NCBI GenBank assembly: GCA_003427395.1
Contig: BFEA01000322.1
Coordinates: 790,682 to 828,549, forward strand
Origin: Chara braunii
Lineage: Eukaryota > Streptophyta > Charophyceae > Charales > Characeae
DNA: 37,868 nt
Reading direction: 5' to 3'
Below the pieces are notes generated by a model. It did no database searches and was not told the origin of the DNA. It saw only the letters and a list, made by a program, of their open reading frames with translations. The translations under genes and the position numbers were made by a program. Position 1 is the first letter of the stretch; every line of letters starts with the position of its first letter. Positions 19,842-30,337 of the stretch are shown here, piece by piece.

Positions 19842-22800
19842 TGTGAGGAAACCCGGGGAAGGGCACCTGCTGTCCACCGAAGCCAAGGGCTATGGCGCCT
19901 GTCACTCGCCGCGCCCGCTTCCGAGGTCTTCGACGTCCCACAGGTAAGGTGTCTGAGTTTTGTTGTCGCGCACCCTGTTTTTTTTTTACCTTCAACTTGT
20001 AACCCCGATTGATTACACAGGAACGAGTCAAGTTCACGCAGCAGCAGACTTTAACCTATGCAGTCAACTGGAAATCTCGACAGATGATACTGCAGTGTGA
20101 GTAATAATTCAATACAAACACTTCGGTTCATACCCCTCCGAGAACGCACTGTATGAGCCCCCACCAATAGATAGCGAGTACCGGATCACCCCAGGGGAAA
20201 CCGGCCTGCCAATAATAATTCTTTATCCCTCATTTACGTAGAGACTGCTATATCAGCCAATGCGCAGATATTGATTGATCTGTTGATGGACTGGAACTCC
20301 CTGTTCAGTCAATAGTTGGGGTATGATTGATCCGCCAATGATCAGGAACTGCTCACCCACCCAAAAGGGCGGCTTGTCTGCCAAAGAACGGAGTCCGTTT
20401 GATCATCCAACAGGCAGGGAGTCGTAATCACTCATTTCACGAAAGCGATCAAGGAACAAGCCAAGTTTGAACAGGGGCTAACACTTTCCAAGACAGCTAT
20501 TTATCCTCAGTCCCATAATGTTGTCTGTTCCCGCATTCAGGGCCCCATAGTTAGAGTCGCCCAGCATGATATCAGCGCAAACTGCGCCTCCCCGTTACAT
20601 GAGTATTCAGAATAGCCAATCACTCTTTGTCTGTTCTATTGTCAGAATAGTTAATGTCTCATCACTTGTTTTTTGTTTTTAGCGGTTGAGGTTAGCAGAT
20701 CCTAGATCGCGTTCTCGCTCATTTCACTTTTCTCGGCTGCGAGCTCGTTTTGATGCATCAGGACTTGTTAAGCAAGATAAGACAGTTCAGACCAACCAGC
20801 GTGAAGAGTGTCAGATCAAGACAGCTAAACCTCTCTTTTGCACACACTACCTTTCTCCACCTTCCCCTCCACAGACTATCCCAGTTTGTTCCCCCCCCAC
20901 TTGTTTTACGGTATTACTCTTACTTTACCGGGCGGTTTCAAGCATTCCCCCTGTTTCGTCCTTTCTCTCTCTCCCCCCCCTCACTCTCACTCACACACAC
21001 ACACATGTTGCCTCTCTTCTGGTTTCTCTCGATCTCTCTTACACGCACCAAATCGCTGGTGGACGTCTCGTGTTCACTCGTCCTCATATCCGACGAAACG
21101 ATTTTCCTTGTTCTCCTCTGAGGAGCGTCCCCAGTCAAGGGATGGCGAACCCGCTGCAGGAAATACAAGTTACAGGCAATATGAGTGGTAATAATATAAA
21201 TTTATATATATACGTATATATGTATATATAGCCAAACTTTTAATTATGTGTGCGTAGGCGTACTTATTAAGATCGTTCCTCTAGCTCCTCTCTCATGACC
21301 ATTTCACGACCCCATCACTTACCCCCGACGCTTCCGTGGCTCATTCCTGAAAGTAGCCCCAAAAGTACTCAAGTCAAGCGGAGTCGATGCCGGAATCAGG
21401 AACGAATCTTTTACTCAGTTTATCTTCACCCACCCTTTCCTTGCAACTGTGAGAACGCAGTCTTCGCAGCGCCCTCTCTTCCGCTCAGGCAGCGTCGTTC
21501 AAACCAATTGCATGTTCAATCGCGAATTCGAAATTCAATGAATCTGGCCACCAGCATCAAGTAGGTACTTCGGAACATCAACCTTCAGCTTCTCAGTCCA
21601 CGCATCACCTCGAGGCGGCTGCTGCTTCATACGCAAGAAGAATATTTCCTCAAACAACAGTTAACAAGTTCGGTCAACGTTAAAGATCTTGGTTTTCTCT
21701 CATCAATGCAATGACGTCCTCCAACAGTCCACATGCTATGGCCGCTTCCTCTTTCGTCGACGTGACTGCAGGTCTCTACAACCTACGTATCATGAGCGTC
21801 CACCTTACTAGCGCAGTGTCAGATCTCTCCTCTTCGCGACGCACTCGTGCTTTTTATCAGCATTTCACACTCCCCTAGGATACGCCGCCTGGTCGTTCTT
21901 GTCCTCTCCTCTAATGAAGCGAGCAACCCCTCCTTTTCTCCAAACAGGTCTTCCTCCTTCGTGCTTTCTGGGGACACTCAACACGCTTCCTTCGCACCCA
22001 TACCATATATCTCTCGCCGCGTCTCTGATTCCATCGTCGCGAACCCTTCAGCCAGGCTGGACAGGGGAGCGAGCGAGTGGCTGAGTACTCGCTCTGTGTC
22101 GGTCTCCGATCTCACTTCTCCCGCAGACCAGTTGAGCCCGTTGTGGGCTGTGCACGCCTAGCACACAGGCTACTCTTTGCAACCATCTCCCCACCGATCT
22201 TCGAACCCAGACTGCGTCGTGGGCGGCGAACGTCCGACACACCTCCCCTGTGTGCTCTCTCCAACCCCTGTAACTACCCGCGTTCCCATGCAAGAGCCCT
22301 GGGCACGCCTGGCGCGACTCCCGATGCAACAACCTCCGAAGATGTCCGCCGGGTACACCGTGCCCGCGCAGAGTCGAAAAAAAAAGGCTCCTCCCCGAAG
22401 TCCTGTCGGTCGCCTATATCCTTCGGCCTGTGGCCTAGAGCCAGGTTAGAGTACCCGACTTTGGCAATCAGTNTCTGTTGTTTGCGTCGACTGGTCCCAC
22501 CCATATAAGTAGTACCAGGGCCGCAAANGGAANGACNACTGTACTGCGGACCAGATGGTACAAGGTTTCTCGTGCCATGCCGGACTTGTAAACTATAATG
22601 TTCCAAACTGCGGGTTGCCGAATTTCCTTACGAGTGGTCTCGAAAGCAGACAGGATTGTGGCGACACAGCTATACCTGTGTTGAACCAGGTATCCTCGGA
22701 AACAGTCCAAATACCGAGGCTGAGGTGGCTCCGCCTCGGCCAGGATATCGATTAAAGAGCCGTACCATTCCAAGTCGGGGTCTACAGCCCGACTACAATA

Positions 22801-24234
22801 GCCTGTCCCATAGCGGTGCTGAGCCCGTTTCACCCTAGTGTACCGCTCCTGTCCCAACTCAGCACTATATCGAACCAATGTGGAAGACCATACCGTGCCG
22901 ATTCCGAACCTGTGCCGAACCCGGAACATGTCGAGTATCGAGTCAATATCGAGCCCGAAGCGCGCCAAGTATCGTAGAACACCACAGCCGGATAATAGCA
23001 CCAAACCTGTTACTTGTCAATGTTGAATAAATACCGGGCCTGAAAATAATCGTCGTGCTAGTACCGTACCAAAAAAAAACTGTCGTATCCACGCCCCTGA
23101 AGTAAATCACCGTGACGACGCCGAACCTGTAACAGACTGCCGTAGCGGCTCCGAACCTGACAATAAATCACCATGGTGTCCCCGAACGTGAGTTAACCCG
23201 CTGTAGGGATCCCGGACCTGGAAATATATCGNCGTAGCCACCCTGAACCAGAAACACATCGTATACCATAGGTCGTGGCCACCTCGTAACAATACTGAAC
23301 CCCGCTGATCCACATATCCNTGTCGAGCCAAATACCATATTGTCGCCCCAAGGCAGCACCATCCCACGCCGTCCATGCGACTCCCACTCTCAGAATATCC
23401 CAAGTGCGGTAATGTTAGTAATCAAGCAAACCAGGGAAAGCGACGCAGGGAATCTCGACCATCGACAGTANTGAAAACTNTTAGAATCCAGAGAAAATGA
23501 TCAATCCGGGGTCAGAGCTGATGGCGGGGAATCGAGGCNAAATTAGGCCAATCTCCCAATAGTCATGGGTTCCCATCCCTCTCATCGTCTTTAATCATTC
23601 TTCCTTTTNCTTAATTCNATTGTCNAAAATAGTAAATNAACCNTAAATTCCCCAAAATTAAATTCCGAGAAAGTTTATATAAATGGCCGAATCCCTTTTG
23701 TTTTTTTTCTCTTTTACCATTTTTAATATTTTTCTATGTTTTTAATTTCATTGCCGGGAACATAAAATAACAANGGTNTTCCCCCTAGAATTAAATGCCG
23801 TGAAAAATAAAGAAATTAAGGGATATTATGTTTTTCTCTTCTCCCTTACAGGTCTTAATCCCTTTTCCCCATCTTTAGTTATGGTACTAAAATAGACAAA
23901 AATTTGAGGCCTCATTTCGGCCCCGGTCGTATGCTGCAAAAACGTTGCGGCGAGGTCAGTCCCCGCGATGCCTCTCCGCGACAGGCCAATCCGGGTCTAA
24001 CCCTCTGAACGGCCGGAAATNACNGTCCCTAGATNTGNCGAGTGCGGCCACCCATCTCGCCGTCTTTGAGGGTTACTCGTAAGGTTCAGTGCGCCCAAAA
24101 TCAGGGGTGCCCTAAGTTCCCCTAATTTCTGTTGCCTAGTCAAACCAGAGTACCGTCAAAACACGTACTTGTCCTTGAGCCTGAGTCCCAAAGCTGCAAA
24201 TTTCAGGTGGAGCACTGCTTGTGGCCGCCTGACA
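19842..24234 (-). repeat. 5' LTR (copy B)
   Basis: 4393 bp, collinear with copy A. Divergence is uneven: many substitutions in the first 430 bases and around 22700-23090, but long stretches (about 20280-22200 and 23100-24120) are nearly or fully identical. About twenty single Ns fall at the same aligned positions as in copy A. It serves both as 5' LTR of the full unit and as 3' LTR of the truncated upstream unit. Confidence 0.92.
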
Positions 24235-24284
24235 GTTAGCCCAGACCACTTCTCGACGCCCCCATCGAGCCCTATCCACTTTCG

Positions 24285-25506
24285 TCAAACGAAGCGGACG
24301 AGCTTTTGGGTGATTGCCCGTAAAGGACGCCCACGTCGGCGTTTAATTGTCTCATGTCTCAGTTTGTTATGAGTTTTGGGGCTAAGAAGATGTTTCTTGA
24401 CTTTCTTTTTCCTTCGGGATCTTGGCCTTGGTAGGATCCTCTTTTTCTTCTGACGTTGGCCCGAGAGAGGTGCCGACCCGCCAGTTTGTCTAATGTGAAC
24501 TCTCCATCTGACCCTCTTGAGCACGAGTAACCATTTCTTCACTCTTCCTAATGCCAACCCTTTGACCTTTCTTTTCTCCACCCTTTTCCTCTTCTTGGAA
24601 CTTTCCTCTGCCTCGAATCGTCTCGAGGGGGCTCCATCCTCCATTTTGACCTTCTCTTTCCCTTTCGGGCCTGTCAGCGATAAGGTGGGTGCTGGCCTGG
24701 GTCTAAACAACTTTAATCTAGCACCCGCCACTGGGTCCTTCCACTTGGATCTGTCCAATTCTGCTATCATATAGGCACCCTGGTCGAGCGCCTCAACCAC
24801 TCTGTAAGGTCCCATCCATCTGTTGGCTAGTTTCCGGTCCAGATCCTTTCCAGTGCTGCGTCGTAGAGAAGGACCATATCTACTACGCTCACCCTCTCTT
24901 TCCTGATCCGCACACCCTTATCCCATCTCTTTTTTCCTTTGTCCCTCTCCACTGCCAGACGATCTGCGACTATCATAAGGTTGTCTTCCAAACCGTAGGC
25001 TATCTGTCTTGTTCGGGTAGCTATGAGTTCCTCTCTGGATATCCTTTCCGCCCAGTCGACGGTTGTCCAGCTGTCGACGTGGAACTCTATAGGGAGAGGA
25101 CAATGTCGTCCGAACCACAAGGTGTATGGTGGGTACCCAGTGCTAGCCCGGACCGTGACGTTGTCCGCCCATATTGCGTATCGAAAATATCGTGGCCAAT
25201 CGATGTCCTGACCTTTGCACCACTTGGATAGTGACGCTATCAGAGTCTGGTGTCCCCTCTCTACAAGGGAGTTCGAATGTGGGTGGTAGGCGGTGGCTAT
25301 CGAAACTCTCGCCCCAGCTCTCTTGAACACACTCTGAACCTCGTCAGCTAGAAATTCCGCCCCTCTGTCCATCACTATCTTGCTGACACAACCATACCTA
25401 GATAAGTACTCTAGGACGAAGTTCTTCACTTCCCTTGCCGTATTACTCCTGATAGGTCTATTGTCCACGAACCCAGTGAAGTCGTCTCGTATATTCACAA
25501 CGTAAT
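24285..25506 (-). pseudogene. Integrase C-terminal part of the second, deleted unit
   Basis: Collinear with 6509-7734 and moderately diverged. It begins within the integrase core (NIRDDFTGFVDNRPIR) and keeps VMDRGAEF and SLVERGHQ with D-35-E spacing, but lacks the first Asp segment. It keeps Trp where copy A has stops (DIDWPRYF, ERIWTGN). A one-base deletion near 24830 shifts the frame before the basic tail, which again ends with RRRGRP. It adjoins LTR B exactly as the other copy adjoins LTR A. Confidence 0.88.
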
Positions 25507-25878
25507 CCGTTTTCCCTATCTTTAATTATGGTACTAAAATAGACAAAAATTTGAGGCCTCATTTCGGGCCCGGTCGTATACTGCAAAAACGTTGCGGCGA
25601 GATCAGTCCCCGCGATGCCTCTCTGCAGGCCAATCCGGGTCTAACCCTCTGAACGGTCGGAAATGACGGTCACTAGATGTGCCGAATGCGGCCACCCATC
25701 TCGCCATCTTTGAGGGTTACTCGTAAGGTTTAGTGCGCCCAAAATCAGGGGTGCCCTGAGTTCCCCTAATTTCCGCTGCCTGGTCAAACCAGAGTACCGT
25801 CAAAACACGGACTTGTCCTTGAGCCTAAGTCCCAAAGCCGCAAATTTCAGGCAGCGCACTACTTGTGGCCGCCTGACA
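25503..25878 (-). repeat. Truncated third LTR (copy C)
   Basis: About 376 bases matching 6080-6458 of LTR A. It ends GCCTGACA at 25878 like the other LTRs. Its inner end is fused directly to integrase sequence; TAAT (25503-25506) belongs to both partners, a 4-bp microhomology. It has real bases where LTR A and B have Ns. Confidence 0.88.
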
Positions 25879-25882
25879 CCGG
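25879..25882. other. Right CCGG, candidate target-site duplication
   Basis: CCGG(T) immediately follows the terminal CA of LTR C, matching 2082-2085(6). Confidence 0.4.
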
Positions 25883-26452
25883 TACCCCCCACCGCTAGCC
25901 GTTACTGGCTGGACCGCAAGAAGAGAAGGACCGTGCGTGAACCGGGAATGCGTACAGAAAAAGAAAATCGCTCCGCGGCTGAAACCCCAGGGCGACTCTT
26001 GAATTCAAGGCACCTCGAGGAGGTTACTTTAACTCCAGTTCACAGCCCGTCAGGGGTGCGGTTTATGCCCTTGATAACATTTTTCGTCGTCGTTCGTTAT
26101 ATGGTCGTTGGAAGGCTGGAAAAACATGGCATGGCATTTTAGGGGGTGGTGGCATCTTATTTGAAACTGCAGGACCGGTAGCTGCCCGTGGGACCGTACG
26201 GGTTTTGGTCCAGGACCGTGTAGGACCTGTAGCTGCGCGTAGGAGGCCGAGGAGGCCGCAATCCTTTTTCGAAATTGAAAAGGTGCGGGTCCACTTTTCT
26301 CGAATAGCAGAGTTCTTCGAATAGAAAAAGTACACGTTGTATTCGAATACAACGTGTACCCTTTCTATTCGGATTTCGAAAAGAAAAAACTCTTATATTC
26401 CGATAAAATTACTTCTTTTTGTTGGAGGTCAGTGCCTGCCCTTGTGCTCCCC
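25883..26452. other. Flanking DNA with no gene; shares a 45-bp segment with 27099-27143
   Basis: Nothing coding recognised. Bases 25996-26040 (CTTGAATTCAAGGCACCTCG then a similar tail) match 27102-27143, so a dispersed repeat is present on both sides of the assembly gap. Confidence 0.5.
26318..26371. repeat. Palindrome, perfect core of 30 bp
   Basis: Perfect palindrome 26330-26359 centred on TTCGAA. Imperfect pairing extends outward (GAATAGAAAAA against CCTTTCTATTC, and further with loops to about 26283 and 26411). Confidence 0.85.
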
Positions 26453-26717
26453 NNNNNNNNNNNNNNNNNNNNNNNNNNNNNNNNNNNNNNNNNNNNNNNN
26501 NNNNNNNNNNNNNNNNNNNNNNNNNNNNNNNNNNNNNNNNNNNNNNNNNNNNNNNNNNNNNNNNNNNNNNNNNNNNNNNNNNNNNNNNNNNNNNNNNNNN
26601 NNNNNNNNNNNNNNNNNNNNNNNNNNNNNNNNNNNNNNNNNNNNNNNNNNNNNNNNNNNNNNNNNNNNNNNNNNNNNNNNNNNNNNNNNNNNNNNNNNNN
26701 NNNNNNNNNNNNNNNNN
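26453..26717. other. Assembly gap (265 N)
   Basis: Run of Ns adjoining a CA repeat; sequence unknown. Confidence 0.99.

Positions 26718-26764
<47 letters not shown>
26718..26764. repeat. (CA)n microsatellite
   Basis: Pure AC repeat of about 47 bases at the right edge of the gap. Confidence 0.97.
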
Positions 26765-26765
<1 letters not shown>

Positions 26766-26990
26766 TCTCCTGTCTATTGATGGGGAGCGCCACCTGCTGG
26801 AAACTGGGTCCAGCGTCCCATGAACATCGTGAATAAAGCACCAACCGGCACCCCACACACACACACTCTTCGAGTTGTGTATAGCGAACATGACAAAACA
26901 TACATACAGCATAATCACCACCTTACCCTTCCCGAACCGCATAAACAAACGAACTACGGGCTGTGCACCCCTGCCCTCACAGTAAGTCAA

Positions 26991-27241
26991 TGCGATTTTG
27001 GCCGGGCTGCACTTGAGTTTCAAGAGCAGCCACTTGAAATGCAAAATGTGAAAACAAAAAGCCATTTCTCTAGGGTGGGTGGAACGACACGGCTGGCAGC
27101 TCTTGAATTCAAGGCACCTCGGGGAGGTGACTTGAACTCCAGTGCGATTTTGGCCGGGCTGCACTTGACTTTCAAGTGCGGCCATTTGAAATGCAAAATG
27201 TGAAAACAAAAAGCCATTTCTCTAGGGCGGGGTGGAACGAC
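26991..27241. repeat. Tandem repeat, 152-bp period, 1.65 copies
   Basis: Copy 1 is 26991-27142; copy 2 is 27143-27241 (partial). Both start TGCGATTTTGGCCGGGCTGC. The unit contains internal palindromes of the CTTGAATTCAAG kind, and CACTTGAACTCAAGTG follows at about 27258. Confidence 0.85.
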
Positions 27242-27650
27242 GATTTTCTTTCTCGTCGCACTTGAACTCAAGTGGTGTGGAACGAGGCTCTACCTATGGC
27301 TCGGAAGGATGAACGAAACGAAGAGGACCACCGTCCAACTTCGCGCTACCGGGAGAAGTTGGGAGAGAATTTGCCTGAGGGTCGAGAGAATTTGCCTGGG
27401 GGTAGGTTTGGGAGATGTTCAGGACCGTTTTTGCGGCCAGATTCGGCCGAGAAACTCCCAGTGGGAGCATATGCCCTGAGACACGGCGTTGCCGAAATAT
27501 GCGTTAGCGGTCGGTAAGCAGCCGTCTCATCAGTCGAAGCTGCGGCGTGGACCGACGCGTGCGTTCGTGGGCCGTTCGCAGGTGCGCTGGGCCACCTCTA
27601 CTGGGCTTCCGTCTCCTTGTATGCCTTGTGCTCGTCTTGTCGGCGTTTTC

Positions 27651-27677
27651 CTGCTGCTGCTGCTGCTGCTCCTGCTG

Positions 27678-27711
<34 letters not shown>
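27651..27711. repeat. (CTG)n/(CTC)n microsatellite
   Basis: CTG triplets grading into CTGCTC hexamers. Confidence 0.95.
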
Positions 27712-27712
<1 letters not shown>

Positions 27713-27978
27713 TCGCGCCGCCTTCTGATTGCGTCTCTAAATCTGATCAATTTACCGCCCGCTCTTTCTGGCCTTTCGTTGTTCCACTCTTCAGGTTCCT
27801 TCATCTCCATCCTTCTTCTACCCTTCATCGTCTTCTCCCTTGTCGCTTCTTCTGTCTCACGCCTTGATATCGTCATCGTATCGTACATGGCTTGTTGGCT
27901 TTAAACCACCTAACTTTTCGTTTCAATTTCAACAGACCTTCGCCTTTCCGTCTCCATCTCTTTGCCCTCTCTGAGTTT

Positions 27979-28092
27979 TCTCCTCCTCCTCCTCCTCCTC
28001 CTCCTTCTCCTCCTCCTTCTTCTCCTCCTCCTCCTCCTCCTCCTCCTCCTTCTCCTCCTTCTCCTTCTCCTCCTCCTCCTCCTCCTCCTCCT
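27979..28092. repeat. (CTC)n microsatellite with CTT variants
   Basis: About 114 bases of pyrimidine triplets. Open frames over it are low-complexity artefacts. Confidence 0.95.
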
Positions 28093-28250
28093 TCATCTCC
28101 TTGGGGAGCGTGCGCGTTGCGCTTGTTATGTCCGTGTCGGTGCCATGATGAGAGCTACGTAGCAATACATGAGCTGTTAGCATTTGGCCTCGTGCTTCTT
28201 ATTCTTCTATCTACATCTCTTTGCTTCTATCTACATCTTCTATCTTCTTA

Positions 28251-28370
28251 ATCTTATTTCTTACTACTCCTTTTAAACCTTTTTCTTCTTCTTCTTCTTC
28301 TATCTTCTTCTTCTTATTTCTTACTACTCCTTTTAAACCTTTTGTTTCTTCTTCTTCTTCTTCTTCTTCT
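28251..28370. repeat. 2 x 60-bp tandem repeat
   Basis: Units 28251-28310 and 28311-28370, each containing TTTCTTACTACTCCTTTTAA and a TTC triplet run. Confidence 0.9.
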
Positions 28371-28418
28371 CGGTGAGTGGGAGGTTGATGGAATCGTGAG
28401 TGTGGTTAAGGGTATATG

Positions 28419-28675
28419 CTCCCTGATGACACTTGTTCATCCCGATGACGGGCCCCATTTTCGTGCCTGCTGTAAACCAATCAGGAACAGGAGGTCTGGG
28501 TCGTTGGCTCTTTTTGCTTTTGATTATCAGTTGTGAGATATTTTGATCATCTGTTGTAATAAAAGAACGAGCTTGCTTGTTTTGTTGTTAATCACCATCT
28601 TATTTTCTGTCTAATGGTTCGTTTTCGGTTAACGCCGGTCAGCGTGAATAGGTCGCTTGCTGAGTGGAATGTACG
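28419..28675. repeat. Left copy of an artefactual duplication
   Basis: 257 bp matching 28714-28971 with one 1-base indel. It contains an AATAAA near 28558. The true locus probably has one copy. Confidence 0.9.
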
Positions 28676-28713
28676 CTGTCTCTTATACACATCTAGATGT
28701 GTATAAGAGACAG
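28676..28713. other. Nextera mate-pair junction adapter (contamination)
   Basis: CTGTCTCTTATACACATCT followed directly by its reverse complement: the 38-bp circularisation junction made from two Tn5 mosaic ends in Nextera mate-pair libraries. The minus-strand translation across it contains AVSYTHLDVYKRQ, a well-known contaminant peptide. It is not genomic. Confidence 0.98.
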
Positions 28714-28971
28714 CTCCCTGATGACACTTGTTCATCCCGATGACGGGCCCCATTTTCGTGCCTGCTGTAAACCAATCAGGAACAGGAGGTCTGGGTCGTT
28801 GGCTCTTTTTGCTTTTGATTATCAGTTGTGAGATATTTTGATCATCTGTTGTGAATAAAAGAACGAGCTTGCTTGTTTTGTTGTTAATCACCATCTTATT
28901 TTCTGTCTAATGGTTCGTTTTCGGNTAACGCCGGTCAGCGTGAATAGGTCGCTTGCTGAGTGGAATGTACG
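28714..28971. repeat. Right copy of the artefactual duplication
   Basis: 258 bp; same sequence as 28419-28675. It starts right after the adapter and contains an N at 28925. Confidence 0.9.
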
Positions 28972-29356
28972 TATCCGAGTCTGGTCTGCTGATCAAACAG
29001 TCCAATGCCTAGCAGTCTAGGGCTTTCGTGTTTTTTTTCTTCTTTCCTTGGGGTGAGCACCCCTATCTCCTCCCGACCCTTGTTATAGAACGGTAAGAAT
29101 TTCTATACATTGAGTCGTACAAGGGCCGTGGGAAGATTAAGGTATGGACGCGTGAGGAGCTATACGCCATAGACGCGGTGGTATCTGTCTTGCGCACGGG
29201 GAAATGCTCCCACGAGGACTTCTGCGTTGACTGAATCTGACGGCAATTACGACCAGGTTCTGACAAGACATGGTGTTATTTGTCTGTTGTACAGAAGAGG
29301 GCTCTTTTTGACTGAATCTGACCGCAACTTCGGCCACAGATTGTCGGGAATGTCCC
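28972..29356. other. No gene seen
   Basis: Two related words, CTGAATCTGACGGCAATTAC (29232) and CTGAATCTGACCGCAACTTC (29312), suggest a short dispersed repeat. A variant in the other orientation is near 34800. Confidence 0.4.
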
Positions 29357-29476
29357 ACCGTCCTCCCCCGAATAGAACGCCCGCCCGCCCGGTCACAGCA
29401 GCTGTGTGTGGGGCTAACTTTCGGTCTTCTAGATAACAGCGGTAATGACCGGGCGCTTTATTCGGGTGAAGACGGT
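29357..29476. mobile_element. MITE-like element, copy 1 (120 bp)
   Basis: Terminal inverted repeats: left ACCGTCCTCCCCCGAATAGA, right complement ACCGTCTTCACCCGAATAAA, followed by GCGCCCGG-type sequence. The same termini bound 35819-35925. Non-coding. No target-site duplication is obvious, so the superfamily is open. Confidence 0.7.
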
Positions 29477-29575
29477 AGTGTGAGTACGGCCGTGAGCGAC
29501 TGCGTTTTGCACGTACGCACACAGAGAAGGGCGGCAGAGAGGGAGGGAAGGATAGAGACTTTTTCTGTCGTCGTC

Positions 29576-29599
29576 TTTTTTTTTTTTTTTTTTTTTTTT
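29576..29599. repeat. T24 homopolymer
   Basis: Uninterrupted T run. Another T run is at 29962-29986. Confidence 0.95.
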
Positions 29600-29986
29600 G
29601 AAGGCATTTTCTGTCTTTTTTCATCGTGAATGAACAAAAATGTTTCAACAAATATTTCAATCTGTCGAATATAGGAGAAGCGATCATGATGGGAGAAAAA
29701 AGGGAGATGGATAACTGCTAGCTCCTGCCTGGTAAATCGAGATGTTGGTGATTAATTTTTGCCTAATTCACAATGTCCCTGGACGTTGAGACAGCCAGGT
29801 ACATGATCTGTGACCGCGATGCGTATATGTCCAGGTGAATTCTCTGGCAGGTACAAAATCGCCAGGAAGGTCTCTCTCTCTTAACAATCGCGCGAGTTCC
29901 CTCTGCTGGGCCCAGGAAAATGTACCTGGCTGGCTCAACGGGAGGTCGTTTGGTCTTCTTCTTTTTTTTTTTTTTTTTTTTTTTTT
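29600..29986. other. No gene seen
   Basis: Mixed-composition sequence ending in a 25-base T run. No motif found. Confidence 0.4.
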
Positions 29987-30180
29987 ACGACTGTGTGCCT
30001 CACATCACGGGAGGGTTTTTGGTCTTTTACTGTAGGACTGTGCGCCTCACATCACGACATCACCGTCAAAACTTTTAACTGTAGGACTGTGCGCCTCACA
30101 TCACTACACCACCGTCAAAAATTTTACTGTAGGACTGTGCGCCTCACATCACGACGCTACCTTCAAAATATTACAGTAGG
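29987..30180. repeat. Tandem repeat, ~53-57-bp period, about 3.5 copies
   Basis: Each unit contains GGACTGTGCGCCTCACATCA and most then CCGTCAAAA and TTTTACTGTA. The first copy is diverged (GACTGTGTGCC). Confidence 0.88.
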
Positions 30181-30337
30181 TGGTGGTCCCCACATCCTGG
30201 ATCTGAAATGAAAAAAATGGCGCGATTAATGATTTTGAAGATGGTACAGTCGAAGTTTGCACTTTCGGATCGCCCGAAAGTGCAAACCAATTCCGAACTT
30301 GGGATCCTTAGGTGGTGGTCCCCACATTTTGGATCTG
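30178..30337. repeat. Direct repeats enclosing a 14-bp hairpin
   Basis: AGGTGGTGGTCCCCACAT at 30178 and 30310, each followed by a variable pair and TGGATCTG. Between them GTTTGCACTTTCGG (30255-30268) pairs perfectly with 30274-30287 across 5 bases. Confidence 0.8.

Larger units (their letters stand above)
2086..24234 (-). mobile_element. Giant Ty3/gypsy LTR retrotransposon, decayed full-length unit
   Basis: A 22.1-kb unit bounded by two LTRs of 4373 and 4393 bp with TG...CA ends. A tRNA-Asp-like primer-binding site lies 4 bases inside the 5' LTR at 19842. Domain order is gag, zinc knuckle, protease, RT, RNase H, integrase, which is the Ty3/gypsy order. About 5 kb of additional ORFs sit between the leader and gag. 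Size and LTR length resemble the largest plant Ty3 elements (Ogre/Tat type), but I cannot assign a lineage. No clear polypurine tract precedes the 3' LTR: bases 6459-6480, read on the minus strand, are only moderately purine-rich. Coding regions carry many stops and frameshifts, so this copy is not autonomous. Confidence 0.85.
2086..25878 (-). mobile_element. Compound Ty3/gypsy array: three LTRs, one full and one deleted internal region
   Basis: Read on the minus strand the order is: truncated LTR (25878-25503), integrase remnant (25506-24285), full LTR (24234-19842), full internal region (19841-6459), full LTR (6458-2086). All three LTR left ends on this strand read TGTCAGG, and the two full LTRs end in CCTCACA. 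Adjacent units share an LTR, which is what unequal recombination between LTRs produces; the outer unit then lost most of its interior. CCGG flanks both outer ends, consistent with one original insertion. Misassembly of near-identical copies is the main alternative. Confidence 0.7.
27242..28418. other. Unassigned region rich in simple repeats
   Basis: An 81-codon plus-strand ORF (27272-27517) has an ATG and charged composition but no family motif; I do not call it a gene. The rest is dominated by the microsatellites listed separately. Confidence 0.5.

Noticed and set aside
24285-24815. Separate gene for the basic, AT-hook-like protein
   Set aside because: It is the frameshifted tail of integrase, collinear with 6509-7039.
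27272-27517. 81-codon plus-strand ORF with a good ATG
   Set aside because: Charged but motif-free, single short frame beside a tandem repeat; not enough to call a gene.
27547-28251. Several overlapping ORFs of 66-119 codons
   Set aside because: They translate CTG/CTC microsatellites in three frames.
28676-28713. 38-bp palindrome as a native transposon end
   Set aside because: It is exactly two Tn5 mosaic ends as used in Nextera mate-pair libraries, flanked by a read-derived duplication.
28592-28894. 100-codon minus-strand ORF
   Set aside because: It reads through the Nextera adapter; AVSYTHLDVYKRQ is a contamination signature.
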